NCBI RefSeq assembly: GCF_030348765.1
Contig: NZ_JAUCEU010000007.1
Span: 1,420,501-1,484,500, forward strand
DNA: 64,000 bases
From: Neobacillus sp. CF12
GTDB taxonomy: Bacteria > Bacillota > Bacilli > Bacillales > Cytobacillaceae
Direction of reading: 5' to 3'
The notes beneath the pieces were generated by a model. The model saw only the letters and a program-made list of their open reading frames with translations. It was not told the origin of the DNA and made no database searches. Below, one piece after another: positions 10,323 through 19,340 of the stretch. The first letter of the stretch is position 1. The number at the start of each line of letters is the position of its first letter. The position numbers and the translations under genes were made by a program.

Positions 10323-10347
10323 AGAAACCACAGTATTGATGGTTTCT
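10323..10347. terminator. Bidirectional terminator between the subtilase pseudogene and brnQ
   Basis: AGAAACCA (10323-10330) and TGGTTTCT (10340-10347) form an 8-bp stem, with TGTTTTTTT on the plus side and CGTTTTTTTT on the minus side. It can serve the two convergent genes. Confidence 0.85.
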
Positions 10348-10369
10348 TGTTTTTTTGCCATAAAATTTA

Positions 10370-11695
10370 CTACGGATTTGTTTTCATTACAGAAGAAGAA
10401 CCTTTTAACCAACCTAAAAAATATCCAACGACTAACCCTATAAGTGCAGGGATGATCCACCCTAGCCCTTCGATATAATAAGGAAGAATTTCAAATGCCC
10501 CACTCCATTTACTATCGAAAAATACTTTGTTAATGGTGTCTAAAACACTAAAAAGAGCAACAAAGCCGATTACAGAACCATAAATATATGGATTTCTTTT
10601 TATTATATCATCCAGTAGGCCTAAGAAAATTAGTACAATTGCAATTGGGTAGATCATGCCAAGAATAGGTACAGATATCTGCAGGATTTGGGTTAAACCT
10701 AAATTTGCAATCGCAGTACTAAGAACAGCTAAGATAACGACCCATACTTTATAAGCAACTTTTGGAATGGCATTGGAGAAGAATTGGCTGCATGATGTAA
10801 TTAAACCAATCGATACACAAAAACATGCCAGCGTAAAGACGATCCCAAGCAGCAATGTTCCGCTTTGTCCAAACAGGTAGGTCATGATGTTGGACAAAAT
10901 GATTGCCCCATTTTCAGCTTGTCCTAAAGAAGAACTGGCAGCTCCTAAATATCCTAAAATAAGATAAATCATTGTTAATAACAATCCAGCACCCAAACCC
11001 GCGTACATCATATAGCGTGATTTCTTTTTGGAGTCAATTACACCTTGTGCAGTCAACGTGTTAGCAATTACAATACCAAATGCGAGTGCTGCCAAGGCAT
11101 CCATAGTTAAATACCCCTCCAATATTCCTTGGAATAAAGGATTCTCTTGATAATTCCCAACAGGTGATTCAAATGATCCAATTGGATCCATTAAACTCTT
11201 TACAAAAATAATGGCTATCAAGGTTAAGAGGATTGGCGTCAACAATTTCCCAAAAAGACTAATCAGTTTAGAAGGATACATACTCAACCAGGCGGCTAAC
11301 CCAAAAAAGACGATACTATAGAGTAATAAAGATATAGGTCCTTCAACCAAATTCTCCGGCAAGAAGGGTGCGGCACCCATTTCAAATGCAAGGCTTCCGG
11401 CACGCGGAATAGCTAGTCCTGGACCAATTGCAATATAAATTAAAAATGGAAATATTAATGCAAATAAAGGGTGAACTCTAAGGTTCAGCTCGTTCAAGCT
11501 TCCTACTTTTGCAACTGCAATCACTCCTAATATTGGCAGTCCTACTGCTGAAACAATAAACCCAGCAAGTGCCAGCCAGATATGATCCCCTGCTGATTGA
11601 CCCAGAAAGGGTGGGAAAATAAGGTTCCCTGCACCGAAAAACATAGAAAATAACATAAAACTGATAAAGATAATTTGTTTTGCAGAAAAATTCAT
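10370..11695 (-). CDS. brnQ: Branched-chain amino acid:cation symporter (LIVCS family)
   Basis: An integral membrane carrier of 441 residues that takes up leucine, isoleucine and valine with Na+ or H+. About 12 hydrophobic segments are visible, and the N-terminal FGAGNLIFPPFLGQSAG is the typical first-helix segment of BrnQ proteins. AAGGAGAT lies six bases ahead of the ATG of MNFSAKQ; the frame extends 12 residues further without a ribosome site. It follows the AraC regulator gene by only 44 bp and may be co-transcribed with it. Confidence 0.88.
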   Translation of the reverse strand: MNFSAKQIIFISFMLFSMFFGAGNLIFPPFLGQSAGDHIWLALAGFIVSAVGLPILGVIAVAKVGSLNELNLRVHPLFALIFPFLIYIAIGPGLAIPRAGSLAFEMGAAPFLPENLVEGPISLLLYSIVFFGLAAWLSMYPSKLISLFGKLLTPILLTLIAIIFVKSLMDPIGSFESPVGNYQENPLFQGILEGYLTMDALAALAFGIVIANTLTAQGVIDSKKKSRYMMYAGLGAGLLLTMIYLILGYLGAASSSLGQAENGAIILSNIMTYLFGQSGTLLLGIVFTLACFCVSIGLITSCSQFFSNAIPKVAYKVWVVILAVLSTAIANLGLTQILQISVPILGMIYPIAIVLIFLGLLDDIIKRNPYIYGSVIGFVALFSVLDTINKVFFDSKWSGAFEILPYYIEGLGWIIPALIGLVVGYFLGWLKGSSSVMKTNP

Positions 11696-11739
11696 GATGT
11701 ATCTCCTTAGATTGTAGTAAATAATATTCAAAAATTATA

Positions 11740-12699
11740 TCATTTATTTGCTCTGAATTCTTTGGGTGTTTGTCCATATTTACCTTTAAAGATTCGGTAA
11801 AAATAACTGATATTATCGTAGCCCACCTGTTCCACTATCATCGCAATAGGCATGTCTGTGCCTTCTAATAATTCTTTGGCTTTTACCAGCCTTCTTTCCT
11901 GAAGAAGCTCTTTAAATGTACGAGAAGTCGCCTTTTTTATGGTTTTACTTAATCCATAATGGGATTGGTTCAATTGATTGGCTAATTCATATAATGAAGC
12001 TTCTTTGTAATGTTCTTCGATATACTTTAGTGATTTAACAACCAAGTAGTGAGTGATGGACGCCTCTTCTTTTCTTTCCACCATATCAGAATTCTTGATA
12101 AGTTCAATCATAAATAGACCCATGTAAAGCTTGATGGCAGATTCAGAGAATGTGGAAGGGTTCATAATTTCGTGAATCATTTTCCCTATTAACTCCTGAA
12201 TAGACTGTATTTCCGATACTTTAAAATAAAGGAATTGTCCATTCTGTGTATTATTGTAAAGACTGCTTAGCAAAAAATCGCTGATAATATTTTCTGAACT
12301 TAAGAAGGAAAAAATAAAGTCGAAGAAAGCAGGACGAATGATAAAATTAATTACAATATCTTCGTTACCACAAGCTTTTATTTCATGTTCAATATGCTGA
12401 TTTAATAAAAGCAACTCCCCTTTTTTCAAGGTAATCGGTCTACCGCCGACTGTCTGCTGTAATTCCCCGTTGTACACATAATTCACTTCAATATAATCAT
12501 GTTTATGTAATGGAAAGTCCACAAATCTTGTGTGTTTACGGACCATAATCATTTTGTCATTACTAAGAAATTTATCACTTTCGATAATAAAATTGGAATT
12601 GCTTGTATAAAGTTCTTTACTTACTTTTGTTTGCCGTTCCAGAATAATCCTCTCTTCGTCGTTTATCTGTAAAAGCTCCTCCAAAACATCCCGATTCAT
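11740..12699 (-). CDS. AraC-family transcription regulator with cupin-like sensor domain
   Basis: A 319-residue regulator. The N-terminal half (about 50-150) has a cupin-like ligand domain with FPLHKHDYIEV and a GELLLLNQ turn. The C-terminal half (about 215-319) has two helix-turn-helix units (YELANQLNQSHYGLSKTIKK and IAMIVEQVGYDNISYFYRIFKGKYGQTPKEFR). It is directly upstream of brnQ on the same strand and next to the ASRT and sugar-porter genes, but its target and ligand are not shown by the sequence. Confidence 0.85.
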   Translation of the reverse strand: MNRDVLEELLQINDEERIILERQTKVSKELYTSNSNFIIESDKFLSNDKMIMVRKHTRFVDFPLHKHDYIEVNYVYNGELQQTVGGRPITLKKGELLLLNQHIEHEIKACGNEDIVINFIIRPAFFDFIFSFLSSENIISDFLLSSLYNNTQNGQFLYFKVSEIQSIQELIGKMIHEIMNPSTFSESAIKLYMGLFMIELIKNSDMVERKEEASITHYLVVKSLKYIEEHYKEASLYELANQLNQSHYGLSKTIKKATSRTFKELLQERRLVKAKELLEGTDMPIAMIVEQVGYDNISYFYRIFKGKYGQTPKEFRANK

Positions 12700-12772
12700 G
12701 CACTCACCATTTTCTAAATTCTTTCTATCATGGACAAAATCATATCATATTTATATTCTGCCAACAAAAAAA

Positions 12773-12795
12773 TGTGGTCCTATTTCTGGACCACA
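12773..12795 (-). terminator. Terminator after the ASRT-family gene
   Basis: TGTGGTCC (12773-12780) and GGACCACA (12788-12795) form an 8-bp stem followed on the minus strand by TTTTTTTGTTGG. It ends the MFS-ASRT pair. Confidence 0.85.
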
Positions 12796-12806
12796 CCTAT
12801 TTTACC

Positions 12807-13181
12807 TTATTTTAATGGAAATGCCATTGTTGACATTAATGCTAATTCTGCTTGTGTTGTATCTAATCGGCTATATTGTACAACTATTGGAAGATCACTG
12901 TTAATTTCTATTGCATATGGAACTCCTAATGGAATATGTTCATCATCCTTCTCAAGTGAGCTTGTTCGAATATGCTTCGTACGTCTCCCTGCTACCTCTA
13001 CGAGGATATTTTCCATAGGAGGGCGATCTTCAAAAAAAATAGTAAAGACTAGATTTACGTTCTCACTATTACAATTCATTACACAAATAGATTCATGGCT
13101 GATGAGGTTTCCAGTACTTTCAGGTGGAATGTAGGCATCAGGTATAATCCAATGTGTTTCTCCTGCTTGATTTGCACTCAT
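12807..13181 (-). CDS. ASRT-family (sensory rhodopsin transducer-like) small-molecule-binding protein
   Basis: A 124-residue soluble protein of the family defined by the Anabaena sensory rhodopsin transducer. Recognisable segments are THWIIPDAYIPPESTG, SHESICVMNCN, the FFEDRPP turn, RRTKHIRTSSL and the C-terminal PIVVQYSRLDTTQAELALMSTMAFP. Most of these proteins occur in bacteria without rhodopsins and have been proposed to bind carbohydrates or similar small ligands. The gene follows the sugar-porter MFS gene by 33 bp, with its own GGGG-type ribosome site and a terminator behind it, so the two form one unit. No rhodopsin gene is present in the window. Confidence 0.85.
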   Translation of the reverse strand: MSANQAGETHWIIPDAYIPPESTGNLISHESICVMNCNSENVNLVFTIFFEDRPPMENILVEVAGRRTKHIRTSSLEKDDEHIPLGVPYAIEINSDLPIVVQYSRLDTTQAELALMSTMAFPLK

Positions 13182-13214
13182 TGTGTTAACCCCATTAATT
13201 TAGTTATTTTCAAT

Positions 13215-14522
13215 CTACACAGCTTTTTTACTTGTTGAACCGTTACTTTGATCACTATATCGTTCTTTTTCAATTTCTTGAAGCGTCTTTCCTTGTGTAT
13301 CCGGTGCTCCAAGTGTTCCAATTAACGCAGCTACTACTAGGAAGGCAATCATAATTCCACCTGCTACGCTAAAGCCGAGCTGTGTTATTATGGTTGGCAT
13401 CACTGCAGTCCATAGACCTACACCAATCCTCGCAATAAAGAACATGACCCCTTGTGCTTGTGCGCGGTATCTAGTTGGGAACAACTCACTTGCCCAAAGT
13501 CCGTAAAATGCTTGTGCACCAAATCCTGCTGATGCTCCCCATAAGAAAACGAATAATAACAATACTGGGGTTGTCATTGGAGCGAATACTAATAACATCC
13601 AAGCAGCGATTCCCATTATCGCAGATGCAGCATATATTGCTTTACGGCTAAATTTATCCGCTAATTTAATAAACACAAAATAGGTGGTAAGAACAGTGAA
13701 TACCCATAGTAATGATTGAAGTAAATTCGCTTTGCTTGCGGATAATCCACCAACAGTTTCATAAATATATGGCATGAAGAATCCCATTGCTCCAGCTGTT
13801 AAATTCCAGAATAAATAGACTCCTAGTAAAAGAAATAATGCTTTTCGGTTCACTTTCAAACTAAATAATTCTTTAATTGCATTCGTAGTAGATGGTGTTT
13901 TCTGTTTCTTTTGTTTTTCTTTTTCTTCCTTCCAAATCGCCGATTCTGAAAGTCCTTGTCGAATATACCAAGTGATAAAGGCAATAACGAGTAAATGTCC
14001 AAAGATAATTCTGCTTCCTAAAAGGCCAAGCGGTGCTAGCACTACAGATAGTAATAGAGCAATTACCGGACCGAATGACCAGGCCAGCTGAGCCATCCCG
14101 GTATGGGCTGCCCGTTTTTTATGCGGCGCTTCTTCTGCTATATACGTCCATGAAGCTGGAACCCCTGCTCCGACAGCTAATCCTGTAATAATATAACCTA
14201 CTAATAACATTGGAAAATTAAAAGAAAAAATGATTAAGATCATACCCAGCATGTAAATGAGCAAATCATATGTGTAAATAAATTTACGCCCTAATTTATC
14301 GCATAAATACCCGCCGATAATCGCACCCACCGCAGCACCAAAGGCATTGGCACTAACTGCACCTAATAAACCAATTTTAATATCATCCAAATTGAGGTAT
14401 TCCACCCAAAGAGATAATCCCCCAGCTCCAGCCACAATCGATCCTGCTTCAATATAATTGGCCATTGCTACTGAAAGGGTTGCTTTCATACCGGTTGTTT
14501 TTTTACTGCCGATTTTTGCCAT
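13215..14522 (-). CDS. MFS sugar permease (sugar porter-like)
   Basis: A 435-residue major facilitator permease with about 12 membrane segments. The motif GGYLCDKLGRK after segment 2 and GASAGFGAQAFYGLWASELFPTRYRAQAQG in the second half are sugar/organic-acid porter features. The gene has a GGAGAG ribosome site, a cre-like box at 14558-14571 and forms a unit with the ASRT-family gene. It lies just behind the sugar-sensing two-component operon, so it may be the transporter that operon controls; rhamnose is a guess from the neighbourhood. Confidence 0.82.
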   Translation of the reverse strand: MAKIGSKKTTGMKATLSVAMANYIEAGSIVAGAGGLSLWVEYLNLDDIKIGLLGAVSANAFGAAVGAIIGGYLCDKLGRKFIYTYDLLIYMLGMILIIFSFNFPMLLVGYIITGLAVGAGVPASWTYIAEEAPHKKRAAHTGMAQLAWSFGPVIALLLSVVLAPLGLLGSRIIFGHLLVIAFITWYIRQGLSESAIWKEEKEKQKKQKTPSTTNAIKELFSLKVNRKALFLLLGVYLFWNLTAGAMGFFMPYIYETVGGLSASKANLLQSLLWVFTVLTTYFVFIKLADKFSRKAIYAASAIMGIAAWMLLVFAPMTTPVLLLFVFLWGASAGFGAQAFYGLWASELFPTRYRAQAQGVMFFIARIGVGLWTAVMPTIITQLGFSVAGGIMIAFLVVAALIGTLGAPDTQGKTLQEIEKERYSDQSNGSTSKKAV

Positions 14523-14557
14523 TAAAATCTCTCCTTTTCATTTTAATAGATAAAGCC

Positions 14558-14571
14558 TGTAATCGTTTTCA
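14558..14571. promoter_or_regulatory. cre-like CcpA site upstream of the MFS sugar permease
   Basis: TGTAATCGTTTTCA matches the core cre pattern TGNAANCGNNNNCA completely. It lies about 36 bp ahead of the MFS start and would place the permease under carbon catabolite repression. Confidence 0.55.
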
Positions 14572-14669
14572 ACTTATAGTAAAAATATACCGGAACTATC
14601 TTCTAGGTTGTAGGAGACAAAATTCAGTTAAGGGTGAAAGAATTCAGAACTATGGAAGGGATTACAAAA

Positions 14670-14694
14670 AAGAGACAAGGAATCTCCTTGTCTC
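14670..14694 (-). terminator. Terminator of the sensing operon
   Basis: AGAGACAAGGA (14670-14680), a 3-nt loop, and TCCTTGTCTCT (14684-14694), followed on the minus strand by TTTTTTG. It lies directly behind the response-regulator stop codon. Confidence 0.9.
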
Positions 14695-14706
14695 TAAAAC
14701 TCTCAT

Positions 14707-16347
14707 CTATAAAATGTGGTGAAGTTGGTCTCTAAATTGTGATGGGGTTTGTCCAATCCACTGTTTAAATAAGCGGCTAAAATATTTGGTATCCTGATAA
14801 CCCACTAATTGTGATATATCATAAATTTTCAAATCTGTCTTCTCTAATAATTCCTTTGCTTTTTCCAATCTTACGGTCGTGACATAATCTAGAATGGTCT
14901 CACCCGTTTGATTTTTAAAATAATCGCAAAAATAATTTGGATTCATGTAAACCCGCTGGGCAATCTTTTTAATCGTGATATTTTCATGAAGATTGCTTTT
15001 TATCCAATCTTTTGCGACTTGTATTGGGTTTTGATGTTTAACCCTTAATGTTGAGACCTTTTCCATCACCTTTAACACCCAGAGTTTGATACTGTCTTTT
15101 AACTGGATTAAATTTGCTGCATTCTCCGTTATTTTTAAAGCCTCCATTAACAAATCAGGATCATCACTATATCCCTTGTTTTCAATCCAGTTATGGACGA
15201 TCCGGATGATTAAATAATGAACGGCTTCATTTATTTCGATAGGAGAAGTAAGAACTTCCATTTCACGGAAAAAGCTTTGTAATGAAATAAGAAGCTCCTC
15301 CCTGTTTCCACGTTCTAATGAGTTTACAATTTGTTCGGTATATTTTAGGACCGAGCTTGTAATTCCTCTAGATTTTTGATCAAAAATGCCTTCCATCAGA
15401 TGTGATTGAAAGATTTTATTTCCCCCTTGAATCATCCGAAACTGCTGCAAGGTTTGTAATTGATTTTTCATATCACTAAAAACAGAAAGATCGGTGAACC
15501 CATTTCCAAGGGCCACTGTTATAGTAAATGGGGTGAATTTCTGGATGGAAGACCTTAATTCTTCTGAAAATTTCTCTGTTTCATTGGCAGCCAGAGATTT
15601 TCCTCCAGCATCATGATTAAGCAATATCCAATATTTGAACTTACCTCCACGCCACCACCATTTATTCAAATTCTCTTCAAAATACTTTTGCCATAATAAC
15701 TCATCGATTATATTTTCAACCGCAAATATCCATGTGTTCCATTCTACGGAGGAGAATTGTTTTGTCTTAGAGTAGATATGGTCGAGGCTGACGTATAGTA
15801 ACTGATAAGTACCACTTGGAAATTGGCGTGTCCAGTCCAGATAAGAAATATCTTTCTCTTCATTCCAACTCAATTCACTTAAGAATTGTATCTGTTTCGC
15901 ATAATTCAATTGTGCAGCTTTTTCTTGCAGTTTCAGCCATTCTTTTTTTTCTTGATCATCAATAAAAATCTTTTGTTTGACCTCATTTAGTTGGATTTGA
16001 AATTGCTCCACGTCAATGGGTTTTAGGATATAATTCACTGCACCGTCCTTAAGTGCTGTTTGTAGATAGGTAAAGTCGTCATATCCACTGATAAAAATAG
16101 TCAGAAACGAATGTTGTTTTTTTAATTCTTTATTTAAGGTTAATCCATCCATTTCTGGCATTCGAATATCGGATATAAGAAGATCAAATGAAAGAGACTC
16201 ATTTGTGATCGCATCATAAGCTTCTCGTCCATCAGAAAAGGTACGAATGATATCCCATTCTTCTCCACATGAACGTACCATTCGTTCGATTCCTCTCCGA
16301 ATCCTAGATTCGTCATCAACGATAATGGTTTTAATTTGCTTCTTCAT
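14707..16347 (-). CDS. YesN-type response regulator with AraC output domain
   Basis: A 546-residue transcription factor. The receiver domain (1-120) has the acidic pair VDD, the phosphorylatable Asp in LLISDIRMPEMDG (about residue 56) and the KPID lysine (about 109). A long middle region follows, then an AraC-type DNA-binding domain (about 440-545: AQRVYMNPNYFCDYFKNQTGET and YDISQLVGYQDTKYFSRLFKQWIGQTPSQFR). Its start overlaps the kinase gene by 17 bp, so the two are translationally coupled. It probably controls the adjacent sugar permease or the rhamnose genes. Confidence 0.88.
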   Translation of the reverse strand: MKKQIKTIIVDDESRIRRGIERMVRSCGEEWDIIRTFSDGREAYDAITNESLSFDLLISDIRMPEMDGLTLNKELKKQHSFLTIFISGYDDFTYLQTALKDGAVNYILKPIDVEQFQIQLNEVKQKIFIDDQEKKEWLKLQEKAAQLNYAKQIQFLSELSWNEEKDISYLDWTRQFPSGTYQLLYVSLDHIYSKTKQFSSVEWNTWIFAVENIIDELLWQKYFEENLNKWWWRGGKFKYWILLNHDAGGKSLAANETEKFSEELRSSIQKFTPFTITVALGNGFTDLSVFSDMKNQLQTLQQFRMIQGGNKIFQSHLMEGIFDQKSRGITSSVLKYTEQIVNSLERGNREELLISLQSFFREMEVLTSPIEINEAVHYLIIRIVHNWIENKGYSDDPDLLMEALKITENAANLIQLKDSIKLWVLKVMEKVSTLRVKHQNPIQVAKDWIKSNLHENITIKKIAQRVYMNPNYFCDYFKNQTGETILDYVTTVRLEKAKELLEKTDLKIYDISQLVGYQDTKYFSRLFKQWIGQTPSQFRDQLHHIL

Positions 16348-18178
16348 AGGTATCCGACCCCCTGCTAAGGAATTGTGTTACTTTACTCTTTGTGATCGTT
16401 GGAATTTGAATCGTAATTTCTGTTCCCTTTTCTTCTATACTCATAATCTTTAATTCATAGTTACTCCCAAACATCATTTTAACCCGGGAATGAACATTTA
16501 ACATACCAAAGCCAGATTCTCTTTTTCCAATTGGATCAGTTTGCATATCAAGGTTTATTTCTTCCAATCTATGTTTACTAATGCCCGGCCCATTGTCTCG
16601 AATCACAAATAACAAGTCATGATCTCCACGCTCTGAGATTAATTCCTGAACGAGGATTTCAATCCTTAAACCCTTCCGTTTTTCTAAGCCATATTTTATT
16701 GAGTTTTCGACAATTGGTTGTAATATAAATTTAGGTGTAAAGTAAAGCTCTTTATCTGGTTGTACTTGAATATCAAATGAAAGTCTTTCTTCAAACCTAA
16801 ACTTCTGAATTTTCAAGTAGTCTTCAATATGAGAAATTTCATCTGATAATGGGACAAGGTGCTCTTTGTTACTTAAAGAATAACGAAGCATTCTACCAAG
16901 AATCGTGACCATTTCTACGACCGTTTTCGATTCTCCCTCTTCCACGGCCATGCTAATGGTTTGCAATGTATTATACATAAAGTGTGGATTAATTTGAGAT
17001 TGCAGCGCATATAATTCAGCGTCTTTTTGTCTAAGTTCAATCGAATAATTCTTTCGGATTAATTCTCTAATTTTTGTAATCATTGAATCAAAACTATGTG
17101 CTAATATTCCAACTTCATCCCTTGAATGGTTAGGAATGCTAACATTTAAATTTCCCTCTTCAACCTCCTGCATAATATGACCTAGTTTTTTTATCGGCTT
17201 CGTTACGGTCCATGCAAGAAAGATAGAAATAGTAGTCGTGATGAAAACAAGAATGATAAAAGCAAAAACGGTTACATTTTTAACAACATCTGTGTCTTTT
17301 GTTAAGTATTTTAGCGGAATGCTATGAACTAGGATCCATTTATGAATCGATGATCGATTAATACTAATAAGTGTTTTTTCCGTTTGTTCTACCGTTTGAA
17401 AACTTCCGTTTACCAATGGATATTCATTTAACTCGTTGAATATCGAACCAATTTTGGACGGATTTGTATGAAAAATAACCTTACCATTCTCATCCATTAC
17501 CCACATCGTGGCATTATCTTTCTCTTCCAAATCGGATAGTATTTTTTCAACAAAAGAAAGCTTTACAGCCAATAAGATCGTTCCAAGGGACTTTCTATTA
17601 TCAAAGTCTGTAATTTGTTTCATGACAAATAAATAAGGTGGATTTCCTTCAAACTTTAGGTTTGCCTGGTTTGGCAGCAAGATTTCCATTTTTTCCCCGA
17701 GAGCATGTTCCTCCCCATATGGGAGAGATGAATTTTCTAGATTAAATCCATTGTATGGAATTCGAGAGCTTACAAAGGAACGATTTTTTGACAATAGAAA
17801 AGCTCCCAGAATTTCATTACTTTTATCAAGATAGGTATTTGTTAAAAAACTTTCCACGACAAACTTATCCTGCTGTGACTGTGATTGATTTTTCATGGTA
17901 TCGTCTCTTAGCACAGCCATTACATCTGACGAACTATAAATTAATTCAGGTAACTTTTCTAATTCATCCAAGTTATTCTCAATGTTATGATTCGCTTGCT
18001 TTAAAAGTTTAGGAATATACTCTCCAACTTGATTTTCAATGGATTTGGTATATTCATAATAAGCTAAAATACTTAAGAGTCCCATAGGAACAACCGTTAA
18101 TAGAAAGTAGGTGATAATGAGCTTTGTTGACAAACGGGTGTTTTTAAATTTCCCATCCCTAATACTCTTAAAAATCAT
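16331..18178 (-). CDS. YesM-type sensor histidine kinase
   Basis: A 615-residue membrane kinase. Two membrane segments (about 20-42 and 280-305) bracket an extracellular sensor region. A HAMP domain follows, then the His-kinase region with the phospho-accepting His in INPHFMYNTLQT and an ATPase domain with N-box NSIKYGLEKR and DNGPGIS. The start used is MIFKSIRDG, with GGGAG 11 bases ahead; ten more residues are open upstream. It overlaps the end of the binding-protein gene by 11 bp and the start of the regulator gene, giving a tight three-gene operon. Confidence 0.87.
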   Translation of the reverse strand: MIFKSIRDGKFKNTRLSTKLIITYFLLTVVPMGLLSILAYYEYTKSIENQVGEYIPKLLKQANHNIENNLDELEKLPELIYSSSDVMAVLRDDTMKNQSQSQQDKFVVESFLTNTYLDKSNEILGAFLLSKNRSFVSSRIPYNGFNLENSSLPYGEEHALGEKMEILLPNQANLKFEGNPPYLFVMKQITDFDNRKSLGTILLAVKLSFVEKILSDLEEKDNATMWVMDENGKVIFHTNPSKIGSIFNELNEYPLVNGSFQTVEQTEKTLISINRSSIHKWILVHSIPLKYLTKDTDVVKNVTVFAFIILVFITTTISIFLAWTVTKPIKKLGHIMQEVEEGNLNVSIPNHSRDEVGILAHSFDSMITKIRELIRKNYSIELRQKDAELYALQSQINPHFMYNTLQTISMAVEEGESKTVVEMVTILGRMLRYSLSNKEHLVPLSDEISHIEDYLKIQKFRFEERLSFDIQVQPDKELYFTPKFILQPIVENSIKYGLEKRKGLRIEILVQELISERGDHDLLFVIRDNGPGISKHRLEEINLDMQTDPIGKRESGFGMLNVHSRVKMMFGSNYELKIMSIEEKGTEITIQIPTITKSKVTQFLSRGSDTYEEAN

Positions 18179-19244
18179 ATTGATCAATATTCTCCCTTGT
18201 AAAATCAATCGGCAGCCCCATTATAACCATATCCTCTTTAAGTTTGATATTTCCGATGTTTTTAATGTGCTGACCATCCTTTGGCCGATTGTCATTCAAT
18301 AGTTCCTTAGCTAAACTAACCGTTAAATATCCCAGCTTTTTTGGACTCCACAAGGTGACAATTTGAGCTGTATCATCCTTTAAATAGGATCTCATTAAAT
18401 TAGGGGTAGAAAGCCCTGTGACTATGATTTCCCCTACTTTCTCAGCATCCATTACAGCCTGAGCCGCAGCTGGCGGGCCTACGGATGAACTCCCTAAAAT
18501 CCCTTTTAAATTAGGGTAACTTTTGATCAGCCTTTGGGCCTCCATGTATGATTTTTGAGGGTTATCATCTGTTTCGACCACTTCTAGTAAGTTCATTTGC
18601 GGATAGACTTCTTCCTGTTGCTCCATGATCCAGTTTATCCACTCCGATAGATTTGCAGCATCATGCGAGCCTGTCATGATCGCATAATCCCCTTTTTCAC
18701 CCATTTTTGCTGCCAAGTTATCCATTAAATGACGGCCAAGTTTCTCAGGGTCCACCATATTAATAAACAGTTCCCGGTATTCAGGATTTGTATCGGAATC
18801 CCAAGTTATGACTTTAATTCCGTTCCTTTTAGCCCTTTGTAAAACAGGTCCTAACTTTTCAGGGTCATTTGCTGAAACAGCAATGAGATCCACATCCTTT
18901 TGGATGAAGTCATCAATAATATTCATTTGCTGTTTCCAATCAGCAATGGGGGGACCAGTGAAAATAACATTGACGTGTAAATTTTCCCCCGCCTCAAGAG
19001 CACCTTCCTCTACCGCATTAAAATACGGAATACCACTTACCTTAGGTACAATTGCAATCGTAAAGTCTACATTTTTACTAGTTTGGTACTGTTGATTTTC
19101 TTTTTCTTCACCATTATAGATAACTTTATATTTTTCCGAATTACCGCAACCGCTTACAAGCAGCACAGTTAAAAACCAAATTGATAGTCTCCATTTTGCT
19201 ATTATGTTAAACACCCCACATATAAAACTCTTTTTAAAACACAT
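18168..19244 (-). CDS. Sugar-binding lipoprotein, probable sensor of the adjacent two-component system
   Basis: A 358-residue type I periplasmic-binding-like protein related to the rhamnose (RhaS) and autoinducer-2 (LsrB) binding family. A hydrophobic segment ends in the lipobox LVSGC, so it should be lipid-anchored outside the cell. Family segments include PYFNAVEEGALEAG, WDSDTNPEYR and GLSTPNLMRSYL. No sugar ABC permease or ATPase is next to it; instead its stop overlaps the kinase gene. In other firmicutes such proteins feed a LytS/YesM-like kinase as extracellular sugar sensors, and that is my inference here. The start is uncertain: the ATG at 19242-19244 touches the upstream terminator, and a GTG at 19212-19214 gives a more normal signal peptide. 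Confidence 0.8.
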   Translation of the reverse strand: MCFKKSFICGVFNIIAKWRLSIWFLTVLLVSGCGNSEKYKVIYNGEEKENQQYQTSKNVDFTIAIVPKVSGIPYFNAVEEGALEAGENLHVNVIFTGPPIADWKQQMNIIDDFIQKDVDLIAVSANDPEKLGPVLQRAKRNGIKVITWDSDTNPEYRELFINMVDPEKLGRHLMDNLAAKMGEKGDYAIMTGSHDAANLSEWINWIMEQQEEVYPQMNLLEVVETDDNPQKSYMEAQRLIKSYPNLKGILGSSSVGPPAAAQAVMDAEKVGEIIVTGLSTPNLMRSYLKDDTAQIVTLWSPKKLGYLTVSLAKELLNDNRPKDGQHIKNIGNIKLKEDMVIMGLPIDFTRENIDQYDF

Positions 19245-19245
19245 G

Positions 19246-19274
19246 AAGAGACCGTGGCAGTTCCTCGGTCTCTT
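19246..19274 (-). terminator. Terminator behind the fucO-like gene
   Basis: AAGAGACCG (19246-19254) and CGGTCTCTT (19266-19274) form a 9-bp stem followed on the minus strand by CATGTGTTTT. It ends the rhaD-fucO unit right at the start of the binding-protein gene. The weak T-run would allow some readthrough into the sensing operon. Confidence 0.6.
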
Positions 19275-19340
19275 AGATTATATCATAGATTATTTTTGTC
19301 TTACTTTGTCAGAATTTTCATAGAGGTCTTGAGCCAAAAA

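Noticed and set aside
12807..13181. A rhodopsin-based light-sensing system
   Set aside because: Only the transducer-like family is present; there is no rhodopsin gene in the window and most family members occur without one.
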